A program made the translations under genes and the position numbers. 64,000 nt of DNA from Paramicrobacterium fandaimingii. GTDB taxonomy: Bacteria > Actinomycetota > Actinomycetes > Actinomycetales > Microbacteriaceae. Below, piece by piece: positions 52,591-62,700 of this stretch. Location of the stretch: contig NZ_CP061170.1 of assembly GCF_011751745.2 (NCBI RefSeq), forward strand, positions 62,001 to 126,000, read 5' to 3'. The notes under the pieces were generated by a model that worked only from the letters and a program-made list of their open reading frames with translations, was not told the origin of the DNA and ran no database searches. Position 1 is the first letter of the stretch; each line of letters begins with the position of its first letter.

Positions 52591-53694
52591 ATGCAGACAC
52601 CGATCGTCACGCGCAGCCTGTTCGGTCCGGGGCCGACGAACCCGTACAACGAAGCGACTGTGGCGCTCGGCTACCCGCTGCTCGGGCACCTCGACCCCCT
52701 CTTCATCGAGCGGATCGACCGCACCTGCGATGGCCTGCGTGAGGTGTGGGGAACGCAGAACGCCCGCACGCTGCCGCTCAGCGCCACCGGTTCCGCTGGC
52801 ATGGAAGCCGCGTTCGTCAACATGGTCGAACCGGGGGATGCCGTGGTCATCGCCGTGAACGGACTCTTCGGCGAACGCATGTGCGACGTCGCCGCCCGCT
52901 GCGGGGCCGAGGTTGTGCGCGTCGATCACGACTACGGCCAGCCGATCGACCCGCAGCGCGTCGCCGACGCGCATCCGAACCCCAAAATCATCGCCGCCGT
53001 GCATGCCGAGACCTCGACGGGCGTGCTCTCTGACATTGCGGCGCTGGGGGCGTTGAAGGGCGATGCGCTGCTTCTCGTCGACGCCGTCACGTCGATCGGC
53101 GGCGTCGAGCTGCGCGCTGACGACTGGGGCATCGACATCGGCTACGCGGGCACGCAGAAATGCCTCGGTGTCGCGCCCGGCCTTGCTCCGTTCACGGTAT
53201 CCGACCGTGCGTTTGAGCGCCGGGTCGAGAATCCGCGTTCGTGGTACCTCGATCTCGGGATGTTGGGCGGCTACGTCGGTGCGGCATCCGGAGCCAAGCG
53301 CACGTACCACCACACGGCGCCCGTCGCCATGATCGCGAGCCTCGAGGCGGCGCTCGACCGCATCCTGGGCGAAGGCCTCGAGAACGTATGGGCCCGTCAC
53401 AGCGCGGCGGGCTCGGCGTTGCGCGACGGCTTGCAGGACCATGGTTTCGAGCTGTTTGCCGCTGAGGGGTACCGACTGCCGTCGCTCACGACAGTTCGGG
53501 TGCCCGATGGTGTGAATTCGGCAGCGGTGCGCGCGTATCTGCTCGAGACGTACAGCATGGAGATCGGTGCGGGCGTCGGTGCCTATGCAGATTCAGTGTG
53601 GCGCATCGGCCTGATGGGGCCGAACGCGACGGTCGGAACGGCCGAGGTCATTCTGTCGGCGCTTCAGGATGCTGTGACTGCGACGCGCTCGTAA
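52591..53694 (+). CDS. Class V aminotransferase (alanine-glyoxylate type)
   Basis: This 367-aa PLP enzyme has the N-terminal FGPGPTNPYNEATVALGYPL, PLP-phosphate region ATGSAGMEAAFVNM near residue 66, VDAVTSIGGVELRADDWGID near 165, and the Schiff-base Lys in GTQKCLGVAPGL near 188. It uses PLP for transamination of glyoxylate with alanine or serine, or for a related lyase reaction. A GAGGGAG ribosome site is present 7 nt upstream. A terminator hairpin at 53719-53745 follows. Confidence 0.92.
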   Translation: MQTPIVTRSLFGPGPTNPYNEATVALGYPLLGHLDPLFIERIDRTCDGLREVWGTQNARTLPLSATGSAGMEAAFVNMVEPGDAVVIAVNGLFGERMCDVAARCGAEVVRVDHDYGQPIDPQRVADAHPNPKIIAAVHAETSTGVLSDIAALGALKGDALLLVDAVTSIGGVELRADDWGIDIGYAGTQKCLGVAPGLAPFTVSDRAFERRVENPRSWYLDLGMLGGYVGAASGAKRTYHHTAPVAMIASLEAALDRILGEGLENVWARHSAAGSALRDGLQDHGFELFAAEGYRLPSLTTVRVPDGVNSAAVRAYLLETYSMEIGAGVGAYADSVWRIGLMGPNATVGTAEVILSALQDAVTATRS

Positions 53695-53718
53695 GGGCAG
53701 CCGCGCCGAATCAAGGGC

Positions 53719-53745
53719 CTGCGCGGATCAGACCGATCCGCGCAG
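53719..53745. terminator. 11-bp perfect hairpin between convergent genes
   Basis: CTGCGCGGATC (53719-53729) pairs exactly with GATCCGCGCAG (53735-53745), loop AGACC. The stop codon of the opposing tetR gene lies within it. It separates the aminotransferase gene from tetR. Confidence 0.78.
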
Positions 53746-54318
53746 CACGGTCGGAAGCGTTTGCAGAAACCGTTTCTCGTCGAACCCATCGACAAGAGAC
53801 AGCTGCGTCACGAATCCTGGGATCAGGGCGAGCAGAACGGGTGCGGCCCGCTCGGCCCACCCCGAAGCATCCTCTGCGAGTGATGGCTGCGTCAGCGCCC
53901 ACCTCGCAAGCTGTTCTGTGATCGTTGCTCGGGCACTTTCCAGTACCTCGTTGAGCAGTGTGCGCAACTGTGGGTCGACCGAAGCCTCCCCCCATACCTG
54001 AAGAAGCATGTGCACGGGTGCATTCTCCCGGAGGCCGTCAATAAGCACGGTCACGATCTCAGCGGGTTCAAGCACGTGGTCGACGCTGGCCGCGAGAACC
54101 TCGTCTTGTCGGCCTGAAACCACAGACGTTGCGACAGCGAGGATTAACTCCTGTTTGCTGCTGAAGTAGCCATAGATCGCTCCGGCCGAGAGCCCGGACT
54201 CGGCAATGATATCGGCCATCGATGTGCCCTGATACCCCGTGTTACTCAATCGGCGCAGTGCCGCGGCGATGATCTGAGAGCGACGCTCTTCGCGACGCTC
54301 ATCGCTGATCTTTGGCAT
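53728..54318 (-). CDS. TetR-family transcriptional regulator
   Basis: This 196-aa protein starts MPKISDERREERRSQIIAAA; the HTH at residues 25-60 includes DIIAESGLSAGAIYGYFSSK. The C-terminal half is helical. GGAGG lies 4 nt before ATG 54318 (in-frame GTG/TTG codons further up are less likely). It is divergent from a large membrane protein gene, with an AACGAA/TTCGTT palindrome between them, so it likely represses that gene. Confidence 0.9.
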   Translation of the reverse strand: MPKISDERREERRSQIIAAALRRLSNTGYQGTSMADIIAESGLSAGAIYGYFSSKQELILAVATSVVSGRQDEVLAASVDHVLEPAEIVTVLIDGLRENAPVHMLLQVWGEASVDPQLRTLLNEVLESARATITEQLARWALTQPSLAEDASGWAERAAPVLLALIPGFVTQLSLVDGFDEKRFLQTLPTVLRGSV

Positions 54319-54358
54319 ACGTCCTCCTGGTATTGACAACACTACTCACGATGCCATA

Positions 54359-54384
54359 ATAAAGAACGAACATTCGTTTTATAA
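54359..54384. promoter_or_regulatory. AT-rich palindrome between tetR and membrane protein gene
   Basis: AACGAA (54365-54370) and TTCGTT (54373-54378) are exact inverted copies around CA, flanked by ATAAAG and TTATAA, forming a longer imperfect dyad. The Shine-Dalgarno AAGGAG follows at 54383. It is probably the TetR operator. Confidence 0.65.
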
Positions 54385-54393
54385 GGAGTAAGA

Positions 54394-55542
54394 ATGAGCA
54401 CCCGTACTGAAGCCACCACGCCGTGGCCAAAGCTCGTCGTCATCGCGTGTGCTCTGTCGATCGTCGTCGGGGTTGTTCTTCTTGCGTTTTCGTGGCCCGC
54501 AGTGACGGCCAGTGCGCACGATGTCCCCGTCGGCATTGTCGGAGCGGACGACCAGGTCGACCAGGTGAAAGATCGGGTCGAGGATGCGTCCGATGGTGCC
54601 ATCGCTCTGACGCGATTCGACGACCGGAAAGACGCGGTTGCGGCGATTGAGCAACGCGACGCATTCGGCGCGATCGTTCTTGGCTCGTCACCGACCGACG
54701 CGCCTGAGGTTCTCCAAGCCACGGCGGCTAGTTCCCAGATCGCACAGATGATGACCGGGATCGCTCAGCAACTGCAACAGCAGATTGACGCCCAGATCAC
54801 GGCGACAGTCGAGAAGCAGGTAAACGCGACGCTGTCGGGTCAGGCGCCACCTCCTGCGGCGGGCGAGACACCGCAACCGTTTGAGGTTCCGGAGGTAACT
54901 GTCACGACGACGGACGTGGTTTCCCTGAGCGACGACGATCCCAACGGGACAGGCCTCACAGCGTCAATGTTCCCACTCGTCATCGGGGGAATGCTCGGTG
55001 GAATTGTGATCTCGATGGTGTTGAAGGGGTCTGGACTCAAGCGCGTCGTTGCTCTCGTGATCTACGCCGCGGGAGCAGGTCTTGTGCTGACCGGGGTATT
55101 GCAGGGTATTTACGGTGCACTGCAGGGGGACTATTTGCTGAACGCGGCGGCGATGGCACTGTCAATCGCGGCGATCTCATCAACGATCACCGGGCTCGCG
55201 GGGCTGTTGGGCGCGGTCGGGGCGGGTCTTGGAGCCGCTTTCACCATTCTCCTCGCGAACCCCATCTCCGGGGCGATGGCACCGGTCGCGTTCATCGTGC
55301 AACCCTGGGGTGCCGTCGGGCAATGGCTTCCGCCCGGAGCTGCAGGGACGCTGATTCGCAACCTGTCGTACTTTCCCGATGCCAGCACGGTGTTTCCGTG
55401 GATGCTGTTGGCGATCTGGGCGTGCGTCGGAGCGGTGTTCACGGTGATCAACCTGCCCGGGCGCCGATCCCCGAAGTTGTCTGAGCATTCACAGCTCGGC
55501 GCGGGTGAGCGAGCTTCTGCAACAGCACACGCCGCCGTCTGA
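54394..55542 (+). CDS. ABC-2-like membrane protein under TetR control
   Basis: This 382-aa protein has one N-terminal span (about residues 13-33), an extracytoplasmic region of about 155 residues with a Gln-rich helix (QIAQMMTGIAQQLQQQIDAQ) and a Pro-rich part, then five C-terminal spans from about residue 188 to 352. This topology matches ABC-2/YhgE-Pip-like permeases and related transporters that often pair with TetR. No ATPase is encoded next to it. It probably exports a toxic compound or lipid. AAGGAG lies 5 nt before ATG. Confidence 0.82.
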   Translation: MSTRTEATTPWPKLVVIACALSIVVGVVLLAFSWPAVTASAHDVPVGIVGADDQVDQVKDRVEDASDGAIALTRFDDRKDAVAAIEQRDAFGAIVLGSSPTDAPEVLQATAASSQIAQMMTGIAQQLQQQIDAQITATVEKQVNATLSGQAPPPAAGETPQPFEVPEVTVTTTDVVSLSDDDPNGTGLTASMFPLVIGGMLGGIVISMVLKGSGLKRVVALVIYAAGAGLVLTGVLQGIYGALQGDYLLNAAAMALSIAAISSTITGLAGLLGAVGAGLGAAFTILLANPISGAMAPVAFIVQPWGAVGQWLPPGAAGTLIRNLSYFPDASTVFPWMLLAIWACVGAVFTVINLPGRRSPKLSEHSQLGAGERASATAHAAV

Positions 55543-55571
55543 CGTCGGCCCCATGCTGGCGGATGGCGCAG

Positions 55572-56234
55572 CTATTTCCTCGAGTCGTGCAGGTACGTCA
55601 GCACCGCTTTGACGCGGCGGTTCTCTTCGACGGGCCCGAGGCCGAGCTTCGCAAAGATGTTGCCAACGTGCTTGCGCACAGACGCGTCGCTCACCACGAG
55701 GGCCGCGGCGATCTCTGAGTTCGACCTGCCATCGGCCATGAGCCCGAGCACGTCGCGTTCGCGCGGAGTGAGTGTGGCGAGCGGCCCGCGATCGCGCGGC
55801 CGAAGCAGATGCTGCACAACGTCGGGGTCGATGACGGTGCCGCCCTCCTGCACGGTCACGAGGGACCGAGCGAAATCGTTGACGCGGCTGATGCGGTCTT
55901 TGAGCAGGTAGCCGATCGCGCCGTTGGGAAGCGTCAGAAGGTCGCGAGCATACCGGTCGGCGATGTACTGCGAGAGCACGAGAACGGGCTGAGTCGGAGA
56001 CTGGCGACGGATGCTGAGGGCCGCGGCCAAGCCATCGTCGCGGTTCTCCGGTGGCATCCTCACATCGGTGACGATGAGATCCGGCTGGTCACCGGCAGCA
56101 TCCATTCGCCCATAGACGCGACGAAGCTCATCTGCGTCGTGCGCTGTCGCGATGACGGCATGACCGAGTCGCTCGACGAGGGCGGTGAGCGCCTCGCGCA
56201 GAAGCGTCGAATCTTCAGCCAGCAGAATCCGCAC
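55572..56234 (-). CDS. NarL/FixJ-type response regulator
   Basis: This 220-aa protein has a receiver domain beginning VRILLAEDSTLLREALTALV, phosphoacceptor Asp in IVTDVRMPPEN near residue 54, and Lys in YLLKDRI near 105. A LuxR HTH (LTPRERDVLGLMADGRSNSE, ASVRKHVGNIFAKLG) completes it. The GTG at 56234 overlaps the histidine kinase gene by 20 nt. It should be phosphorylated by that kinase and probably controls the divergent ABC transporter (inference from position). Confidence 0.92.
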   Translation of the reverse strand: MRILLAEDSTLLREALTALVERLGHAVIATAHDADELRRVYGRMDAAGDQPDLIVTDVRMPPENRDDGLAAALSIRRQSPTQPVLVLSQYIADRYARDLLTLPNGAIGYLLKDRISRVNDFARSLVTVQEGGTVIDPDVVQHLLRPRDRGPLATLTPRERDVLGLMADGRSNSEIAAALVVSDASVRKHVGNIFAKLGLGPVEENRRVKAVLTYLHDSRK

Positions 56235-57507
56235 GAGCCGGCTCCTGTTCTGTGAGAGGCAGATCTGTGAGGGGCAGCTGCAGACGAAGCGTCGTCGGTC
56301 CGCCGACGGGACTGTCGATCGTGAAAACACCGCCGAGTGTCTCCGCGCGTTCGGCAAGCCCGCGCAGCCCGGTGCCCGCGTCAGGGTCCGCGCCGCCATT
56401 GCCGTTGTCGGAGATCATCATGTCGAAGCCATCCTCGCCCGATCGCGCTCGAACCGTCAGTCGTGTCGACGTCGTGTGCTTCGCGGCATTCGTGATCGCT
56501 TCGGTCACAACGTAGTAGGCGGCGGTCTCGATACTGGTGAGCATGCGGTCGCCGACATCGACGTCGAGCCTCAGCTCGACCGGCGCGCGTTCGGCAAGCT
56601 CATCGAGCGCTGCAGCGAGCCCGTGGTCGGTGAGCACAGCCGGGTGAATGCCGCGCACGGTGTTCCGCAGCGTTGCCATGGCATGCTCAGCTTGGTCCTG
56701 GGCCGCGGCGAGGGCAGCCCTCGCGGCATCCGTCTCTGCTCCCTTCGCGGTGAGCTGGTCGAGATCGAGGCTCACCATGCCCAGTCGTGCGGCGAGCGTG
56801 ACGAGCTCTTGCTGCACGCCATCGTGAAGGTCGCGCTCGATGCGCCGCCGCTCGGCCTCGAAGCCCGCGACAAGCGCGGCGCGGGATCGCGAGAGCCTCT
56901 CGACGTTGCGTTCCAACTCCTCCTGCCGCGGTCCGCAGAGCAGCCGAAGCAGGTACGCGTGGCCCGAGGCGATCACGACGTTCAAATATGCGAACAGCGC
57001 GAGCAGCACAGCGGCGACGGGCACGGCCGGCCACCAGTTGCCCGGCGTCACTGTGACGTAGACGTCGCCGAACAGATTGAGCTCGCGTGGTCCCTGGATC
57101 GCGGCGATGACGATCGCGACGGGGATGGCCAGCGCCGCGAATTCGACGAAGAGTACGGCGAGCGACAGCATCCCGAGCACGATGTCGACAAAAAGTGCCG
57201 CCGTTTCGCGCCACGTCGCCGTTTCGACGAGCCGGATGCTCAGCCAGTGTTGGCGTTGGTCGCGGCCGAGCCGCACGTGTCCCGTCGGCACTCGGGCGAA
57301 GCCGAGAAGCCGTGTGCGCCGCCGCTCGAGTGCGCCGAGCGCGATGCCCCACAGCGGCAGCAGCACGAGGGTGAGAACGGTAACGGCGAGCAGCAGCACG
57401 CCGAGCACGGCACTGGTCAGCAGAAAGAGCAGCGCCCGCCACGGCCACCAGCTTCTGAGAAACGACACAGGCGGTCGCCGTAGCGCAGCCCACACCGTGT
57501 TCGTCAT
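56215..57507 (-). CDS. Sensor histidine kinase (HisKA_3 type)
   Basis: This 430-aa protein has an N-terminal membrane domain with about four spans (residues 25-55, 108-140 and 155-175 are the clearest). The HisKA_3 box ERRRIERDLHDGVQQELV near residue 215 carries the phosphoacceptor His. An HATPase domain with AITNAAKHT, ISDNGNGG and GLRGLAERAETLGG follows. It senses an envelope signal and phosphorylates the downstream response regulator. TACTGT at 57514-57519 (minus strand) lies 6 nt before ATG, so it is leaderless. It is divergent from the ABC transporter. Confidence 0.92.
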   Translation of the reverse strand: MTNTVWAALRRPPVSFLRSWWPWRALLFLLTSAVLGVLLLAVTVLTLVLLPLWGIALGALERRRTRLLGFARVPTGHVRLGRDQRQHWLSIRLVETATWRETAALFVDIVLGMLSLAVLFVEFAALAIPVAIVIAAIQGPRELNLFGDVYVTVTPGNWWPAVPVAAVLLALFAYLNVVIASGHAYLLRLLCGPRQEELERNVERLSRSRAALVAGFEAERRRIERDLHDGVQQELVTLAARLGMVSLDLDQLTAKGAETDAARAALAAAQDQAEHAMATLRNTVRGIHPAVLTDHGLAAALDELAERAPVELRLDVDVGDRMLTSIETAAYYVVTEAITNAAKHTTSTRLTVRARSGEDGFDMMISDNGNGGADPDAGTGLRGLAERAETLGGVFTIDSPVGGPTTLRLQLPLTDLPLTEQEPARADSAG

Positions 57508-57630
57508 GGTTCTACAGTACGGATGCCGCGGGTCGAGGTGCCGTGCGACAGCGAAAGGTAGCGTCAGGTCTACCTCCTATGTGGCGCTCTGCCGCTCGTG
57601 TGCGTTGTCGAGACACGATGGACTATCTCC

Positions 57631-58368
57631 GTGAACACCCCATTAGTCAGCGCACAGAATCTTCAGAAATCGTTCAGCGCGGGTCGCAGACAGCCTTCGA
57701 TCCCCGTGCTTCGCGGCATCTCGCTTGAGGTGCATGCCGGGGAGATGGTCAGTGTTGTCGGGCCGAGCGGCTCGGGAAAGTCGACGCTGCTGTATTGCCT
57801 CTCGGGGCTCGAGCCCTACGACGCGGGCAGTGTGGAGCTTCTCGGGCGCGAGCTCAGTGGACTGAGCCGCGGCGGGCTCGCCGAACTGCGGCGCGATCAT
57901 GTGGGCTTCGTATTTCAGTCGTACAACCTGATCCCCTCGCTCAGCGCCCGTGAGAACGTCGCTTTGCCCGCTCGGCTCGCTCGGCGTCGCACGGCGAAGC
58001 GAGATGTCGACGGGGCGCTCGCTGCCGTCGGGCTTACCGATCGCGCGCGGCACCGGCCGAGTGCTCTCTCTGGCGGTCAGCAGCAGCGGGTCGCAATTGC
58101 CCGCGTGCTGGCGATGTATCCCGACATCGTATTCGCGGACGAACCCACGGGGTCGCTCGACACCGCAACGGGTGCGTCAGTGCTCGGGCTTCTGCGCGAC
58201 GCAGCATCCGGACCCCGTTCCGTCGTGCTGGTGACGCACGATCTCGAGGCAGCGGCGCGCGCCGACCGCGTGCTTGTGCTGCGTGACGGGCTGATTCACG
58301 CAGAACTGCAGTCGCCGGCGCCCGAGCAGGTGTTCGACGCGGTCAGCCTCGCTGGTGCCGTCGCGTGA
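57631..58368 (+). CDS. ABC transporter ATP-binding protein (MacB/LolD type)
   Basis: This 245-aa ATPase has Walker A GPSGSGKST near residue 45, Q-loop VGFVFQSYNLIPSL, signature LSGGQQQRVAIARVL and Walker B IVFADEPTGSLD, with switch His in VTHDLE. It is the ATPase of an FtsX-like exporter whose permease gene overlaps its stop (GTGA at 58365-58368). The GTG at 57631 is the best start, but no Shine-Dalgarno or TANNNT box is clear, so the exact N-terminus is uncertain. It is probably controlled by the divergent two-component system. Confidence 0.9.
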   Translation: MNTPLVSAQNLQKSFSAGRRQPSIPVLRGISLEVHAGEMVSVVGPSGSGKSTLLYCLSGLEPYDAGSVELLGRELSGLSRGGLAELRRDHVGFVFQSYNLIPSLSARENVALPARLARRRTAKRDVDGALAAVGLTDRARHRPSALSGGQQQRVAIARVLAMYPDIVFADEPTGSLDTATGASVLGLLRDAASGPRSVVLVTHDLEAAARADRVLVLRDGLIHAELQSPAPEQVFDAVSLAGAVA

Positions 58369-59705
58369 TCCGCCTCATCGCGCGCGAGCTCATCCACAAC
58401 GCCCGCATCTGGGTTGGCACCTTCGCCGTCTCGCTCGTCGCGGGTTTCGTCGGCGCGTTCGCGGCGAGTCTCATCGATACGAGCTTGCGATACGACGGCG
58501 AGGTGCGGCAGTTTCTTGCGGGCGGCAGCATGGCGATGCTGATCTTCACGTCGATCACGGCGGTGATCGTGCTGAGCTCGATCTCCAACCTGACGGTGGC
58601 ACTGCAGCGGCGCAGCTACGCGCTGTGGCAGCTTGTCGGCGTGCCGCCTTCTCGAGTCGGCAGTACCGTCGTGGCGCAGCTTCTCATCGTGACCGCACTT
58701 GGCAGCGCGAGCGGCGTCCTTCTCGCGCGCTCCGTGCTGAACCCGGCGTTCACGCTCATCTTCAGCAGCTGGTCAGCGATCACCCGCGTGAACTTTACGC
58801 TCTCGCTCATCGCCGCGTCATACGTCGTCGCCGGTGTGGTCGCCGTCATGCTGCTGGGCGGGCTTCGCGGCGCTCGGCGGGCGAGCCGGATCGCTCCGAT
58901 CGTCGCGCTGCGGGAGCCAGACGCCGTCGCCATGAAGGTGAGATGGTTTCGGATGCTGCTGGCCGCTGCCGTCCTCGGTGGACTCTGCTGGGCGGCCGCG
59001 TCGTTGTACGGCGCCGAGTTCACCGTGATTCTCAACACGTCGATCGTCATCACACCGCTGATCGTCGCTCTGATCGCCGTACTAGGGCCGCTCGTGCTCC
59101 CCGCGGTGCAGCGTGCGTGGACCTTTCTCGTACCACGTCGCGCCTCGGCATCCTGGTTTCTCGCCCGGCACTCGGCCGGCTACCGACTGAGTCAGAGCGC
59201 TGCGGCGATCAGCCCTCTCATGGTGGCGATTGGCCTGACGGGCGGGCTCTACACGACGTCGGCGCTGCTGCGGCAGTCGCTTATTGAGCGCACGGGTGAC
59301 GACAACGGGTGGAGCTTGCCGCTCGAAAGCGTCGTCGTCATGCTGGGCGGGCCGCTGCTGCTCTCGGCCGTCGCGGCAGCTGCGACTGTCTACATGACGA
59401 GCCACGCACGCGAGCATGAGTTTGCCCTTGCGCTTGCCGCTGGCGCCACTCAGCGCACTGTCATAGCGATGGCCGTCTGGGAGGCCGTGATCTATGCATC
59501 GAGCGCGTTCCTTCTGGGGCTGGCCGCGATTGTGGGAGGCGGAATCATCGTGGCGACCGCGCTCGAGCTGCGCTCGATGCCGCTTTCCTGGGCGAGCGCT
59601 GCAATCATCGCGGGAGGCGGCCTTGTGCTGCTGCTCGCGGCCACGGTTGTGCCGACGATCGCCTCGCTCCGGCATAGCGTCGCGCGCACTCTCGCGGCAG
59701 AGTGA
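58365..59705 (+). CDS. FtsX-like ABC permease
   Basis: This 446-aa protein has about eight spans in two FtsX-type sets of four (residues about 15-35, 62-80, 108-130, 150-170, then 200-240, 330-350, 378-400 and 410-432). The GLRGARRASRIAPIVALREP segment after the first set is the usual MacB-like coupling loop. It forms a tripartite-like or peptide/lipid exporter with the upstream ATPase. The GTG start overlaps the ATPase gene. The substrate is unknown; cell-envelope stress or antimicrobial peptide export is typical next to NarL-type systems. Confidence 0.9.
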   Translation: MIRLIARELIHNARIWVGTFAVSLVAGFVGAFAASLIDTSLRYDGEVRQFLAGGSMAMLIFTSITAVIVLSSISNLTVALQRRSYALWQLVGVPPSRVGSTVVAQLLIVTALGSASGVLLARSVLNPAFTLIFSSWSAITRVNFTLSLIAASYVVAGVVAVMLLGGLRGARRASRIAPIVALREPDAVAMKVRWFRMLLAAAVLGGLCWAAASLYGAEFTVILNTSIVITPLIVALIAVLGPLVLPAVQRAWTFLVPRRASASWFLARHSAGYRLSQSAAAISPLMVAIGLTGGLYTTSALLRQSLIERTGDDNGWSLPLESVVVMLGGPLLLSAVAAAATVYMTSHAREHEFALALAAGATQRTVIAMAVWEAVIYASSAFLLGLAAIVGGGIIVATALELRSMPLSWASAAIIAGGGLVLLLAATVVPTIASLRHSVARTLAAE

Positions 59706-59722
59706 GTGCGCGCCACCGACGC

Positions 59723-62700
59723 TCAGCCCTGCACGCGCGGCTCCGGCAGCGGTGGCGCCGTAGCAGCCGGCGCCTCCTCGAGCCGGGCAAGCGCCTCATC
59801 GATCGCGCGATCCAGCTGCGGATCATTCACTTCGAACAGCTGAGAGGGCGTGTGCACCACCTCGATGTCGGGGTCGACGCCATGGTTCTCGACGTCCCAG
59901 CCCTTGCCCTCAAGCCAGGTCGCGTAGCGCGGCTGCGTGACGCCGGTGCCATCGACGAGCTCGAAGCGACCGTCGATTCCGACGACGCCGCCCCACGTGC
60001 GCACGCCGACGACCGGGCCGATGCCAAGCGCCTGCGCTCGCGCGTTGACGATGTCGCCGTCAGAGCCCGAGTTCTCGTTTGCCACGAGCACGACGGAGCC
60101 ACGTGGCGCGCGATCCGGATCGGGAACCGGCTGCGCATACTGTCTCGCCCACGCCCATCCGATGACGCGGGAAGCAAGCCTTTCAATCACGAGCTGACTC
60201 GTGTGGCCGCCACGGTTGTACCGGACGTCGGCAATCACGCCTTCCGCCTCGGTGGCGACACGCAAGTCGCGGTGAAGCTGCGCCCAGCCGGTGCTCATCA
60301 TGTCGGGCACGTGCAGGTAGCCGAGCCGTCCGCCGCTGCGTTCGGTGACATATGCGTGCCGCGAGCGCACCCACGCCTGGTATCGCAGCACCTCTTCGGA
60401 TTCGAGCGGCACGACGGCGACGCGGCGGTCGTGCCCGTCACGGCGCAACACCAGCTCGACGGGCTTCCCTGCGGCACCGACGAGGTGCTTCGCCGGCCCA
60501 GCAACGGGGTCAACCGGAACACCATCGACGGCGGCGATCACGTCGCCGTCACGCGCTCCGACTCCGGCCTGGCGCAGCGGCGATCGGGCATCGGGTTCGC
60601 TTGATTCACCGGGGAGGATGCTGTCGATGCGCCAGCCGTCCGCGGCAGGCGAGAGGTCGGCGCCAAGGAAACCCAGCTTGCGCGACGCGTCGCCGAGCGG
60701 GCTGCGCGGTTGAATGTACGCATGCGACGTATTGAGCTCGCCCACGGTCTCCCACAGCACGTCGACGAGATCATCGTGCGTGCGAACAGCAGCCACCACC
60801 GTGCGCCACCGTGTTGTCACGGCATCCCAGTCCACGCCGTTCATATCTTCGCGCCAGTAGTGGTCACGCATGAGGCGCGCGTTCTCATCGAACATCTGGT
60901 GCCACTCGGCCGCGCAATCGAGTTGAAAGCGCAGACGACTCATGTCAACGGTGATGCGCGCGCTGTCGTCTTCTTCGGCTTTGCGGGTTGAGGGCAGCAC
61001 GGTCACGTCGTCGCCGTGGCGCACGACGATGCGCTCGCCGTCGCCCGAGACCGCAACGTGATCGACCTTCTCGACGATCGTTGTGAGCTTGCGATCAGGG
61101 AAGCTCCAACGCTCAAGGCTGTCTGCGGTCTTCTCGCCCGCAACTCCGGCACGACGTGACCCGAGTTCGCCTTGCTGTTCCGAAGCCACGCGCACCCACA
61201 GCACGCCGTCTTTCGCCGCTACAAGATCGCGGTAGTCCGCACTGGGCACGGGGAACGGCGTAATGCGCTCTTCCGCCCCGTCGGCGTCGAGATCGGGGCA
61301 TGCCACGGTGTCGGCGCCCTTTGGGGCATCGGATGCCGCTGAGACACGCCACCCGTCGGCACTCGGCCCGAACGGTGCCGGCTCGGTCGCTGACAGGGGA
61401 ATGAGCCACGGCCGCGTCGCTCCGCTGAACGCGAGATCGAACGCGTGCTGGTTGTAGTGCGGGTCGAACGTGCGGTCGGAGAGAAACACGATGTGCTTGC
61501 CGTCGAACGTGAACGCAGGGGAATGGTCGTGGTACCTGCCCGTGGTCAGAGGGACGGATGCCGCGTCTGACGTGGTGTCGAACACGCGGATCTGGTGCAG
61601 CTCCGACTCGCCTGCCGTGGGCTGCGACCAGGCAAGGTAGCGCCCGTCTGGCGAGAACGTCGGGGTGAGGGCCTCGCCCGCGTGGGAGCTGCCCACGGTG
61701 CGCGCGGTTCCGCCTGCAACATCGATGAGTCGAATCGCGCCGTCGTGCGAAATCGCCCCGAGGTGCGTGCCCGCCGGGTTCGACGCGAGGTGCAGCACGC
61801 GGCCGAGTGCGCCGACGAGGATGCGCCGCGGCTCTCCCGTGCCATCGGAATGACGGATCTCGACAGCATCCTCGCCCTCGGCATCTGTGGCATAGGCGAC
61901 GGTGCCTGTCTGCCCCAGAACGACGGGTTCGCGGGTGCGGATGCCGGAATCGGCGGCAAGGGCGCGCGCCGGCCCTTCGCGATGCGACAGCCAGAACGCG
62001 TTGCCGCGCCACGAGATGAGGCTGGCGTCGCCGCCGTGATCGGCGACGAGGGCCGAGACGTTCTTCGCCGCATCGAGACTCACGGGCGCGACATCGACGC
62101 CGGGAAGCACGATGTCGAGCGTGCGCGGCTCGGAGTCGATGCCATCGAGCATCCGAATCTGTCCTCGACTGTGCCAGATGACGCGCGTGCCATCCGTTGA
62201 GGCGTCGCGCACGTAGCCGTCGTCTTCGCTCTGGAAGGTGAGCTGACGAGGTTCGCCCTCGCCCGGCGCATCCCAGAGCCAGAGGTTCGCCTGCTCATGT
62301 GCGCGGTCTGGGAACCGCGCGGCGCGATCAGAGACAAAGAGCAGCTTCTCGCCCAGCCACATCGGGTCGACGAGGCCTGCGTCGTCGTCACGCAGAAGCT
62401 GATTCCACGACCCGGTTCCGTCGTCGAGCCACAGGCGAGGAGCCGTGCCGCCGCGGTAGCGCTTCCACCACGCGGGCGGGCGGCTTCCGGGGGTGCTGAG
62501 AGCGACAGCCCCGTCACCGCGCACGGCGAGACCGGATGCCATGCCATGACGCAGGCGCTCCGAGCGGCCGTCGAGAGAAACCGACTTCACGACGGCGTGC
62601 CGCATGTTTGCCTCGCCCGCGTTTGAGGCGACGAGGATGCTGTCGTTCGACGCCCAGCCGAGCATCGTTGTTGTGCTGCCGCCCCACCAGGTGAGGCGGC

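Noticed and set aside
56185..57483. 432-codon plus frame opposite the histidine kinase
   Set aside because: It is a shadow; the minus-strand kinase shows all catalytic boxes.
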